From CAUZSN01 sp963582345 (lineage in GTDB: Bacteria; Planctomycetota; Planctomycetia; Planctomycetales; Planctomycetaceae): a DNA stretch of 64,000 bases. The position numbers were made by a program, and so were the translations under genes. Location of the stretch: NCBI GenBank assembly GCA_963582345.1, contig CAUZSN010000002.1, positions 7,463 to 71,462 of the forward strand. The letters run 5' to 3'. Position 1 is the stretch's first letter. Every line of letters starts with the position of its first letter. The notes beneath the pieces were generated by a model. It worked only from the letters and a program-made list of their open reading frames with translations. It was not told the origin of the DNA and made no database searches. This document shows, piece by piece, positions 17,314-25,674 of this stretch.

Positions 17314-17820
17314 TTAGCGGAGCCAAGAATTCGCCAAACGAGCAAACGGAGAAATGGATGTACGGTACTTCACTGTGACTTCCGTCCCCCGCAAATCCCA
17401 ATTGTCGTGCGACTCTGCGCCAAACGGTGTCCAAATGTACCAGCCTTTGACTTCGTAGAAGTACGGAGGATACAAGCCTCGGTACGTGTGTCTGTACAGC
17501 ATCTCGTGTGGTGCGAATGCATGATTGGTGAATACGGTTCCGCCAACCTGCAAAGGAATATCTTGACGTGGCGCCGGGTACAACGGCGAATTCAATTGAG
17601 GATACCCGGTCAACATCTCTGTGTTTGATTGGCTATCCGGCGTTGTGTGGTTGTCAAAACTAATTGGCCACGCTTGATGCTGCTGAACGAATCGCGACGG
17701 AACACCATTAAATGTTGTTTGCCCAGGACTGTGGTAGATCTGTTGTGCCTGTGTGGGCTGATAAACATATAACGTGAGCAACGCGGCCGCGATAGCGGTT
17801 TGTATCATCATCCGAGTCAT
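17314..17820 (-). CDS. Small secreted protein (trio member 1)
   Basis: Protein of 168 residues with a signal peptide ending PTQAQQ (residues 1-26). The first half of the mature chain is Pro/Gln/Asn-rich and probably disordered. The second half (from NHAFAPHEMLYRHTYRGLYP) is aromatic-rich and ends GTEVTVKYRTSISPF, a pattern I associate with short planctomycete surface proteins. No catalytic motif. It is the first gene of the three-gene exported set and divergent from parC. Function unknown. Confidence 0.8.
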   Translation of the reverse strand: MTRMMIQTAIAAALLTLYVYQPTQAQQIYHSPGQTTFNGVPSRFVQQHQAWPISFDNHTTPDSQSNTEMLTGYPQLNSPLYPAPRQDIPLQVGGTVFTNHAFAPHEMLYRHTYRGLYPPYFYEVKGWYIWTPFGAESHDNWDLRGTEVTVKYRTSISPFARLANSWLR

Positions 17821-18137
17821 GAATTCTCCCTTGCAAGGCCGTGAACGACCGAGTCTGAATTCAGCCGTTCGGTCATCCGAAGTCCGATTCGAATTTGTCT
17901 GTGCCGAGACGGTCTGCTGTCAAAGCAATACAATCATTCGGTTGGTGGCAATCGTCGAAATGAATCATTCTGAGAGTTTTATACGGATGCGCTTTGTTTT
18001 CCCGAATTCCCTGCTATTCAACGAGTTAAAACGCCCTTATATATGAAAATTTCGCTATCACAATTACAATCATGCGAATTGATTAAACTTGTAAGACCAC
18101 CAGAATCACTAAAATACGACACTCTTGTGACAACCTG
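17821..18137. other. Divergent promoter region between secreted trio and parC
   Basis: No gene is seen in these 317 bases. The last about 150 bases before parC are AT-rich (for example TTATATATGAAAA near 18036), as expected for promoters, but I cannot place a -35/-10 pair with confidence. Confidence 0.4.
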
Positions 18138-18139
18138 AT

Positions 18140-18144
18140 GGAGG
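18140..18144 (+). promoter_or_regulatory. Ribosome-binding site deciding the parC start
   Basis: GGAGG lies 8 bases before GTG 18153, an ideal spacing. It overlaps the upstream ATG (18138), which therefore has no ribosome-binding site of its own, so translation probably begins at the GTG. Confidence 0.6.
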
Positions 18145-18152
18145 CAGTCTTG

Positions 18153-20564
18153 GTGCAGAAGAAAGTCGGAAAAAACGGTCGGCGATCGAAGTCGAATGCT
18201 TCAGCTGTCAGCGGCACTGCGGCGATCGTTGGTGAATCGAACGACAATATTCTGTACGTGCCGATTAGCCATGAAACGCGGCGTCGGTATTTGCACTACG
18301 CACTATCAGTGATTCAGTCGCGTGCTTTACCAGATGTTCGAGATGGTTTAAAGCCCGTGCAGCGGCGCATTCTATACGCGATGTACCACGATTTGCACCT
18401 GACGTCCGGCAGCAAGCCGCGCAAAGCGTCGAAAATTTGTGGTGATACGGTGGGCAACTATCACCCCCACGGCGACGCGTCCGTGTACGACGCACTGGTT
18501 CGCTTGGCTCAGGATGTCAGCCTGCGTTACCCGTTGGTGGACGGTCAGGGAAATTTCGGATCGATAATGGGTTTGCCGGCTGCTGCAGCTCGGTATACCG
18601 AAGCAAGGCTGGCGTCGATTACCGAGCAATTGATGAACGAGCTACGGTACGAAACAGTTGAGATGCGGCCCAATTACGAGGCGACGCGAGATGAGCCGGT
18701 CGTGATGCCCGCACGGTTTCCTAACCTGCTGATCAACGGAACTCAGGGTATTGCTGTCGGCATGGCAACGAATATTCCCCCGCACAATCTAGGCGAAGTG
18801 ATCAAATCCTGCGTCCACTTGATAAGGGATCCCAACGCAACGGTCGCCCAAATCATGAAGTACATCAAAGGCCCCGATTTTCCCGTGGGCGGACGGATTG
18901 TCACCGATCGTCGGTCGTTGCGAAAGGTATATCAGGAGGGGCGCGGCGCAATTAAAGTCCGTGGAGAATGGAAGATCGATCGGAAGCGAGGACAGGACGC
19001 AGCCATCCAGTTGGTCGTCTATTCGATTCCGTACGGCGTTGAAACTGGGCCGCTGGTCGCAGAAATTGGAATCCTTGTCGCCGACCGCAAACTGCCGCAA
19101 TTAGTGGACGTTAGCGACCAAACTGATGACAAGAACGGACTACGTGTTGTTCTGGAGATCAAACCGGACGCAGATCCCGAAGCTGTGATGGCTTACCTAT
19201 ATAAACACACCAGTCTGGAGCAGAACTTCTCGTACAACGCCACCTGCCTGGTACCTGATGAGCACGATGTGTTGGTGCCAGCACGAGTTGATTTGGTCCA
19301 GATGCTGCGGCAATTCCTGAGCTTTCGGTTCAAGACCGTGCGCCGGCGCTTCGATTTTCAACTCGATCAATTGGAGAATCGAATTCACATTCTCAAAGGA
19401 TTGTCCGTCGTATTCAAAGGTCTAGAAAAGGCGCTCAAGATCATTCGCCGCAGCGATGGTAAACGAGACGCCGCGACTAAACTGATGCGAACTTTCCCAC
19501 TCGATGAAACCCAAACGAACGCGATTCTTGAGCTACAACTGTATCGCATTGCTCGGTTGGAGATTGACCAAATTCTGAAAGAGCTGAAACAGAAGCGAGC
19601 TGAGGCGAAGCAGATACGCCAAATCCTGGCTTCGAACAGACGAATTTGGAAAGTTGTGCGCACTGAATTGGAAGAGATTGCCGACAAGTTTTCCGATCGT
19701 AGGCGGACGAGTCTTGGCTCATCGGACGAGATCAGCGAATTCGACGCTCAAGTCTACATCGTTCGGGAGAACATGAACGTTGTGGTGACAGGCGAGGGTT
19801 GGATCAAACGCGTCGGGCGCCTGAGCAAAGTGGAAAACACTCGTGTTCGCGATGGCGATTGCGTGCTGGACGTCGTTCCCGGAAGTACGTTGGACAACAT
19901 TGTACTGTTCGCCAGTGACGGAGTAGCTTACACGTTGCCCATCGACCAGGTTCCGTCGTCGACCGGTTACGGAGATCCGCTGTCCAAACACGTCCGGTTG
20001 GGCGACGGCGTAAACATCGTCGGGTCCCAGACAACCGATCCGCGATTTGTACTCGATGACAAGAAAGTGCGTGGCCAGCCGACCCCCGCTCCTTATCTGC
20101 TGACCGTAACCGCAAATGGACAGGTCATGCGGATGTCGTTCAGTCTCTTTCGCACAGCATCGACAAAACTCGGACGAAAATACTGCCGGCTGCGGAAAGG
20201 CGACAGGGTCGTCTTCGTTCAACTGGTTCGAAACGCGAAGACAATGTTTGTGGCGACCCGCAAGGCGAGGATCATTCACTTTTCGATCAAAGAGGCTCAG
20301 GTGCTGGCAGGTGCAGGAATTGGTGTTCGCGGAATCAAACTGGAAACGGGCGACGAAGTTCTAGGCGCCATCCAACTCAGTCGTCCTAGCGATTGCCTAC
20401 GCGTCCGGAACACGAACGATAAAGTTTTGAGTTTCGGACAACTGAAGTACAATGTCACATCGCGCGGTGGTCGAGGCATCAAGACGAGTCACCGTAGCGG
20501 TTTCGACGAAATTATCCGCGGACAAATCAAACTAGTCGATTGGAACGAATTCGAAGATAAATAG
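18153..20564 (+). CDS. parC: DNA topoisomerase IV/gyrase subunit A (ParC-like)
   Basis: Catalytic subunit of a type IIA topoisomerase, 803 residues from GTG 18153 (808 from ATG 18138). The winged-helix/tower region opens with YALSVIQSRALPDVRDGLKPVQRRIL. The active-site tyrosine is in AAARYTEARL, where family members usually have AAMRYTE. GVMxxYHPHGD-type residues appear as DTVGNYHPHGDASVYDALVRL. A C-terminal beta-pinwheel (repeated GxGxxG-poor blades) starts around residue 530. Choice of ParC over GyrA rests on length, the short C-terminal domain and pairing with a 639-residue B subunit; a gyrase role cannot be excluded. Only one base separates its stop from the parE ATG. Confidence 0.9.
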   Translation: MQKKVGKNGRRSKSNASAVSGTAAIVGESNDNILYVPISHETRRRYLHYALSVIQSRALPDVRDGLKPVQRRILYAMYHDLHLTSGSKPRKASKICGDTVGNYHPHGDASVYDALVRLAQDVSLRYPLVDGQGNFGSIMGLPAAAARYTEARLASITEQLMNELRYETVEMRPNYEATRDEPVVMPARFPNLLINGTQGIAVGMATNIPPHNLGEVIKSCVHLIRDPNATVAQIMKYIKGPDFPVGGRIVTDRRSLRKVYQEGRGAIKVRGEWKIDRKRGQDAAIQLVVYSIPYGVETGPLVAEIGILVADRKLPQLVDVSDQTDDKNGLRVVLEIKPDADPEAVMAYLYKHTSLEQNFSYNATCLVPDEHDVLVPARVDLVQMLRQFLSFRFKTVRRRFDFQLDQLENRIHILKGLSVVFKGLEKALKIIRRSDGKRDAATKLMRTFPLDETQTNAILELQLYRIARLEIDQILKELKQKRAEAKQIRQILASNRRIWKVVRTELEEIADKFSDRRRTSLGSSDEISEFDAQVYIVRENMNVVVTGEGWIKRVGRLSKVENTRVRDGDCVLDVVPGSTLDNIVLFASDGVAYTLPIDQVPSSTGYGDPLSKHVRLGDGVNIVGSQTTDPRFVLDDKKVRGQPTPAPYLLTVTANGQVMRMSFSLFRTASTKLGRKYCRLRKGDRVVFVQLVRNAKTMFVATRKARIIHFSIKEAQVLAGAGIGVRGIKLETGDEVLGAIQLSRPSDCLRVRNTNDKVLSFGQLKYNVTSRGGRGIKTSHRSGFDEIIRGQIKLVDWNEFEDK

Positions 20565-20565
20565 C

Positions 20566-22485
20566 ATGGCGACCGCGACGCGATCTGAATACCGAGCAAA
20601 AGACATCGAGGTTCTGGAAGGATTGGAAGCGGTACGGCGGCGTCCTTCGATGTACATCGGCGGAGTCGACTCGTGGGGACTCCATCATTTGCTTTGGGAA
20701 ATCCTTGACAATTCTGTCGACGAGTTTCTGGCAAACGCGGCCGATCGGGTCGTCGTGACGTTACACAAAGACGGCTGTTCAGTGACTGTCGCCGACAATG
20801 GACGCGGCATTCCTGTTGACAAGCACCCGAAGACAAAAAAATCAGCGTTACAGTTGATCTTTACAACGTTACATGCGGGTGGAAAATTTTCGAACAAGAA
20901 CTACGCACGCAGTGGGGGCCTTCACGGTGTCGGCGCATCGGTCGTCAATGCGTTGTCGTCGGAGTTGGTGGCAACGGTGCATCGTGATGGATGCGAATGG
21001 ATTCAGCGATACAAAGGTGGTAAACCGACGACGCCCGTGAAAAAGGTCAGACCTTTCCGAGGCCATGGGACGATTGTCTTCTTCCGCCCTGATGACACAA
21101 TCTTTCGCCGTGTGAAGTTCAACGCAGACGTAATTTGCCAGCATCTGGAGGACATCTCCTATATTCACGGCGGTTTGCGGATCACTTTCATCGACGAGGC
21201 GAAAGACGAAACAAAAGAGTTCCTGCACACCGAGGGGATCTCGGCCTATCTGAAAAAAATTACGACGGAAGGGAAAAAGAATCCGGTCCATCACAAAATT
21301 TTTTCGACGGAACGAGACGATGAGAAGATTCGGATCGAGATCGTCATGCATTGGACCGGCGCCACGGACGAGCAAATTCGCAGCTACGTAAACGGCATCC
21401 GCACCCATGCCGGTGGAACACACGAGACAGGTTTCCGGTCGGGGATTGCCAAAGCGATTAAGAACTATATGGACGTCCACGACATCAAACAAAAAGGAGT
21501 GACCATCACAGCGGACGATATTCGCGAAGGCGTCGTCGGGATTCTGTCTGTCTTTCACAACTCGCCAATGTTCCAGGGCCAGACGAAAGAAAAGTTAAAC
21601 AATCCCGATATGAACAGTCAGGTGGAGAGCTTGGTCCGTCCCAGCTTAGAATCGTGGCTGAACGGTAATCCTTCCATCGCGGATGCCATTGTGGGCCGAA
21701 TCGTGTTGGCAGCGCGAGCACGCATGGCCAGTCGCGACGCCGCAGGCGAAGTTCGTCGCAAAACGGCCACATCGCGAAAAACTAATTTGCCGGGAAAGCT
21801 CTTGGATTGCCGGACGAACAAGCCCGCGCAGTCGGAGTTATTCATTGTCGAAGGACTCTCGGCCGGCGGCACCGCAGTCATGGGTCGTGACAGCCGAACT
21901 CAGGCCGTGCTGCCCTTGAAGGGCAAGATCTTGAATACCGAGTCACTTAGCTCGGCACGGATCATGGCTAACCAGGAAATCAATGACCTAGTCGAGGCTC
22001 TAGGTGCCGGCATCGGAAGCAATTTCGATATTCGAAAGCTGCGGTACGGTCGAGTGATTCTACTGATGGACGCCGATAGCGACGGATATCACATCAGCAC
22101 GCTGCTACTAACATTTTTTTTCCGGCACATGCTGGAACTGATCCGTCAGGGAAAACTCTATTTGGCTCAACCGCCCTTGTACCGCATATCAGCCGGCAAT
22201 AAGGCGTACTATGCCCACGACGACGTTCATAAGGAAGAGATCCTGGCATCGTTGCCCACGAACTATCATCCAGAAATCTCTCGGTTCAAGGGGCTGGGTG
22301 AGATGACCGCTGCCCAGTTGAAAGAAACGACGCTCGATCCCAAACAGCGAACGCTATTGCGCGTAGACATCGAAAGCCAGCTAGAGGCTGATCGCACTTT
22401 CCAACAACTGTTGGGTAAAGATGCCAGCGAACGCTACCGGATCATTATGGATGCTGCCGGCCTGATCGACGACCTGGACGTGTGA
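20566..22485 (+). CDS. parE: DNA topoisomerase IV/gyrase subunit B (ParE-like)
   Basis: ATPase subunit of the type IIA topoisomerase, 639 residues. The GHKL ATPase has EILDNSVDEFLA (catalytic Glu, Asn), VADNGRGIPV and GGLHGVGASVVNALS. The transducer follows, then the TOPRIM domain with FIVEGLSAGG (usually EGDSAGG, here EGLSAGG), PLKGKILNTE and LMDADSDGYHIS with the Mg-binding acidic triad. The length matches ParE rather than the about 800-residue GyrB. ATG 20566 follows the parC stop by one base, so the two are translationally coupled. The Asp-to-Leu change in the EGDSAGG motif is unusual, although the Glu is kept. Confidence 0.93.
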   Translation: MATATRSEYRAKDIEVLEGLEAVRRRPSMYIGGVDSWGLHHLLWEILDNSVDEFLANAADRVVVTLHKDGCSVTVADNGRGIPVDKHPKTKKSALQLIFTTLHAGGKFSNKNYARSGGLHGVGASVVNALSSELVATVHRDGCEWIQRYKGGKPTTPVKKVRPFRGHGTIVFFRPDDTIFRRVKFNADVICQHLEDISYIHGGLRITFIDEAKDETKEFLHTEGISAYLKKITTEGKKNPVHHKIFSTERDDEKIRIEIVMHWTGATDEQIRSYVNGIRTHAGGTHETGFRSGIAKAIKNYMDVHDIKQKGVTITADDIREGVVGILSVFHNSPMFQGQTKEKLNNPDMNSQVESLVRPSLESWLNGNPSIADAIVGRIVLAARARMASRDAAGEVRRKTATSRKTNLPGKLLDCRTNKPAQSELFIVEGLSAGGTAVMGRDSRTQAVLPLKGKILNTESLSSARIMANQEINDLVEALGAGIGSNFDIRKLRYGRVILLMDADSDGYHISTLLLTFFFRHMLELIRQGKLYLAQPPLYRISAGNKAYYAHDDVHKEEILASLPTNYHPEISRFKGLGEMTAAQLKETTLDPKQRTLLRVDIESQLEADRTFQQLLGKDASERYRIIMDAAGLIDDLDV

Positions 22486-22529
22486 ATTGCCGGATTAAAT
22501 TGAGTTCGCGAGAAGTACTCAGCACACCC

Positions 22530-22721
22530 TCAGGTCATCTCCTTGTACGTGTCGTAGCCTAGGTACATGACAACGCCTGCACAGATTATGAATATAATGT
22601 CCATACCTGTGCTTCCGGAGAAAGGAAATGACTGAGTCACTAGATCCGTAAGTGCGGCCAGGGCGACGAAGCCTGAGACGAACACCGAGCCCATGACCAT
22701 CTTTTTCAATGCATTCGACAT
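22530..22721 (-). CDS. Small two-helix membrane protein
   Basis: Protein of 63 residues, MSNALKKMVMGS at the start, with two hydrophobic helices (about residues 9-28 and 41-55) and a short charged tail, YDTYKEMT. ATG 22721 has AGGTGG at 8-13 bases upstream, which decides the start; the longer open frame to 23144 is not protein-like above this point. It is convergent with parE. No family recognised. Confidence 0.7.
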   Translation of the reverse strand: MSNALKKMVMGSVFVSGFVALAALTDLVTQSFPFSGSTGMDIIFIICAGVVMYLGYDTYKEMT

Positions 22722-23100
22722 TGCTGTGCCACCTGCGCTAAATCGACTGTTACTGCGAGTATAGGTTGAACGTCCTATATTTTTCCAGTGGAGATATTGA
22801 TTTTCGAGAAGGCTCAGCAAGATCGACCTGACTCGCTTACTTTGTGGTTGCCGTTCATTATCCGAACCACGCCGGACGATCAGATCAAACGGCACGATCG
22901 TGAGACTAGTTGCGGTTATGAGCGAAGTCAAGCAGCTTGGACGCCTCTTAGTAACAGCACATGACCTCAACAACGGTACGCCCCAGTCTTGATTTGGAAC
23001 ACAGCACCGCCTTGTATTCAGGAATGCGGCCATTGCAATCTTAATCGAGACGATAAAACGGCATACCAGCGCATCTACATCATGGCTATCAAAATCAGTA
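22722..23100. other. Intergenic region, nothing recognised
   Basis: No start with a plausible ribosome-binding site and no domain motif in any frame. It may contain more of the DegT relic that becomes recognisable from 23101, but I could not follow it. Confidence 0.4.
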
Positions 23101-23226
23101 CGGCTTGTTGCCGAAACAGTTTCCGGTCGCATCTCGCGAATCATCTCGCTTCCGATCTACAGCATGATGACCGACGAGGACATTCACGACGTGGTCGATG
23201 CAGTCGTAGCGACACACTACTGTTAG
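23101..23226 (+). pseudogene. C-terminal fragment of DegT/DnrJ/EryC1-type aminotransferase
   Basis: Forty-one codons ending at TAG 23226 encode LVAETVSGRISRIISLPIYS followed by MMTDEDIHDVVDAV. This is the standard end of sugar aminotransferases of the DegT family (AExxxxxxLSLPxYPxxTDExxxxVxxAV). The PLP-binding core is absent upstream, so it is a relic. Confidence 0.65.
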
Positions 23227-23776
23227 TCACGATGTCTGGAACTTCTATTCGTCTTGAGATAATCCTTCTTAGTCATCGGCATTAGCACCGTCGGGACGGT
23301 CGATCGACACTATTCGGTATCCGTGGGTGCAACAGGATTTAGGTATCATAGGGTCTCGACGATCAGACACTCGGGCAATAATACGACGAAGTATCACAGA
23401 ATTCCCTATCATTGGAAGATGTTCGGCAGCGGTCACTTCGGTTAGGCAACCATCTGGTTTAACCGTGACTAGCTGGCCCCCATTTTTCTCCAGAATTTTC
23501 TTGCTGTCTCATCTGGAAGAAAAAATTTCTAATCCACATCCGAGGAATTTGCGAGTCCGCGAAAAAATTCCGATTTTTCGGATACGGGCCACGTTTGGCG
23601 ATCACGGGAATAACGAAAGTTATAGCGGTCTAGGAACAAATCGTCTCCGATTCTAGACAAGTTCTCGTCAACAGAAACACCTTCGTGGTCCGATTCGAAT
23701 TAAGGAGTACGAGATCCGATGATGTTACTTTTTGAGGATCGTCACCATTGTACGACTTGGCCAAGAGAGTTCTCTA
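23227..23776. other. Intergenic region before the HlyD-type gene
   Basis: No gene supported. AAGGAG at 23702 is followed by ATG 23719, which would give a 33-codon reading frame overlapping the next gene out of frame; this could be a leader peptide or chance. Confidence 0.35.
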
Positions 23777-24940
23777 ATGATAGCTGTCCCAAACGAAAAA
23801 AAATATTCGGTTGTTGGTAGCCCTGTTTCCATTCCAGCTAGCCCGAAACGGACACTCGTGTTTGTTGTGATTGCACTTGCGTGTAGTTTTTTCCTGACAG
23901 GCTGGATCGATGTTGCCGGGACGCAGAACCTAACAGGCCATCTTCGGGCTGAAAGCACAGTTGTTGTATCAAGCCACACCGCGCGTATTGAGAACTTGCT
24001 GGCGGAAACAGGCGAAACCCTGCCAGCTGGCCAACCGTTGGTCCAATTGATTGATGAACAACTCACAGAGGAGCTAACGCAGACACAGTGCAAAGTCGAA
24101 ACGTTGACGGCGGAGTTGGAGCGCCTGCGGGCCAAGGCTCAGGTTGACTTGCGTTGGCGGATGAAGGAATTGGAAGCGGAAGAATTTAAGACTCGGTTGC
24201 ACTCAGCCAAGTTGCTGAAAGAACAGTACACACACCGGCTTGAGGCAGTAGCGTGGCAGGATTTTGTCAACGATTTTGATGCTGCACTTCGCAACGAGTT
24301 GCCGAAAAACAACTTTAAATCGGTAGTCTATCAAAGCGGAATGACCGGTGACGAGGCACAGATCAACGCGATCCTACGACAAGAAGCTGCTCAAAACGCT
24401 GCGGAAGTCAACGCGGCACAGATGGAAATGTGCGAACGGCGACTGCAGGAACTCCAAGAACTCAAGACCAACCTACCGCAGACTGTGCGCCGTGCCGTCG
24501 GGATCGACGTTTCGGAGACGTGTCTGGCCCAATCGAAAGACATCTTGAATCAATTGCAACAGCGCAAGCAGACGTCGACATTGTACACACCAGCCTATGG
24601 CACAATTGGCGTATTTCGCAAGAAGGTCGGCGATCGTATCACAGTTGGCGAACCGATCGTCGAGCTGCTCGATCGGGATCGGCCGTATCTGGTCGTCTTG
24701 GTTCCCAGTCGCTTGATAACACGATTTGAAGCGGGTGATGACGTGCAGTTGATGTTTCCGGGCAGCAAACATCGTCGGGGCTGTGTCCAGAGCGTACCGC
24801 CACAGACGTCGTCGGATTCCCGCCATATCGGAACATCGGTTGCAGGTGAGGCTGTCGTCGAAGTGCGTGTCGATCCGGTTGGCAAGCTGTGGCCGACCAT
24901 TCCTATTGGATCGGCTATTGATATTTTGTTCGCCAAGTAA
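23777..24940 (+). CDS. HlyD-family membrane-fusion (adaptor) protein
   Basis: Protein of 387 residues anchored by one N-terminal helix (about residues 27-46, LVFVVIALACSFFLTGWI), with the rest periplasmic. The biotinyl-lipoyl half-motif VVSSHTARIENLLAETGETL and its partner TPAYGTIGVFRKKVGDRITVGEPIVEL flank a long coiled-coil hairpin (about residues 95-255, rich in Glu, Gln and Lys). A short beta-barrel domain follows. ATG 23777 is preferred over TTG 23732 because it leads straight into a cytosolic stub plus anchor. No transporter ATPase, RND pump or TolC-like gene lies next to it, so its partner is elsewhere or the gene is orphaned. Confidence 0.87.
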   Translation: MIAVPNEKKYSVVGSPVSIPASPKRTLVFVVIALACSFFLTGWIDVAGTQNLTGHLRAESTVVVSSHTARIENLLAETGETLPAGQPLVQLIDEQLTEELTQTQCKVETLTAELERLRAKAQVDLRWRMKELEAEEFKTRLHSAKLLKEQYTHRLEAVAWQDFVNDFDAALRNELPKNNFKSVVYQSGMTGDEAQINAILRQEAAQNAAEVNAAQMEMCERRLQELQELKTNLPQTVRRAVGIDVSETCLAQSKDILNQLQQRKQTSTLYTPAYGTIGVFRKKVGDRITVGEPIVELLDRDRPYLVVLVPSRLITRFEAGDDVQLMFPGSKHRRGCVQSVPPQTSSDSRHIGTSVAGEAVVEVRVDPVGKLWPTIPIGSAIDILFAK

Positions 24941-24979
24941 AGACCGTAGTTGTGCCCGAGTCGTTTGCGATAGAAGGAT

Positions 24980-25366
24980 CTATTGTGACTTCGCCACAGA
25001 CATGATTTCGTCGATAGAAATTGGCTCGCAAAGCTTGGATTCCACATGCGACGAAAGCAACAATACCAACTTGCCGGCCTTGGTGACTTTCGCGTCAGGA
25101 AATCCGATCACGTTTCGGCCATCGTTTAACGTCACACAAACTTCGTCCGTTTCGTTGACGCCGCTTAGACCGTCGCAAACAAGTGCCGGAAACCGACTCC
25201 ACGCCCACGTCCACAGTGTCGCATCCGGATCAACTCGGCCCGCAAGGTCGTTCCATTCCGCCTCGGCTTTCTTCAGATCACTCAGACAGGCTTTCTGACA
25301 CCACGGCTTCAGCACGTGCTCGATCCATTCCTTACGTGATGCGGCTAATTCATTGAATAGGGTCAT
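24980..25366 (-). CDS. Conserved-looking hypothetical protein
   Basis: Protein of 128 residues, no signal peptide. The N-terminal half is helical and charged (ELAASRKEWIEHVLKPWCQKAC); the C-terminal half has a beta-rich segment, EVCVTLNDGRNVIGFPDAKVTKAGKLVLLL, resembling a small SH3-like or Sm-like barrel. Codon usage and composition look native. ATG 25366 begins MTLFNELAA. It is convergent with the HlyD gene, 39 bases apart. Family not recognised. Confidence 0.65.
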   Translation of the reverse strand: MTLFNELAASRKEWIEHVLKPWCQKACLSDLKKAEAEWNDLAGRVDPDATLWTWAWSRFPALVCDGLSGVNETDEVCVTLNDGRNVIGFPDAKVTKAGKLVLLLSSHVESKLCEPISIDEIMSVAKSQ

Positions 25367-25674
25367 GGCACAACTCTTTGTCTAAGTTGAAACTCTTTTT
25401 CACACCCAAAGTAAAGTCAGATCACAGATCACGCAGATACGCACAGAGTTCATGAAACGTTTGATTCTCGAACGAGTTCGACATGCGATTGTACGGAATC
25501 ATCGCAGAATGGAGTATCTGTGTTGATCGGAATAATCAGCGGACGCTACCAGCCGAGAACCATACTTGGTGACACAATGGAACTTGCTCTAGCCATACAG
25601 CTATAATGTGGAAAACTTGATAGCATTAGAAGTCACAACCCACTCTAAGCCAGTTGTAGTCGCTGGAGGAAATG
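25367..25674. other. Intergenic region
   Basis: Divergent promoter space of about 300 bases; no gene or strong hairpin recognised. It ends with GGAGG at 25665-25669, the ribosome-binding site of the next gene. Confidence 0.4.
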
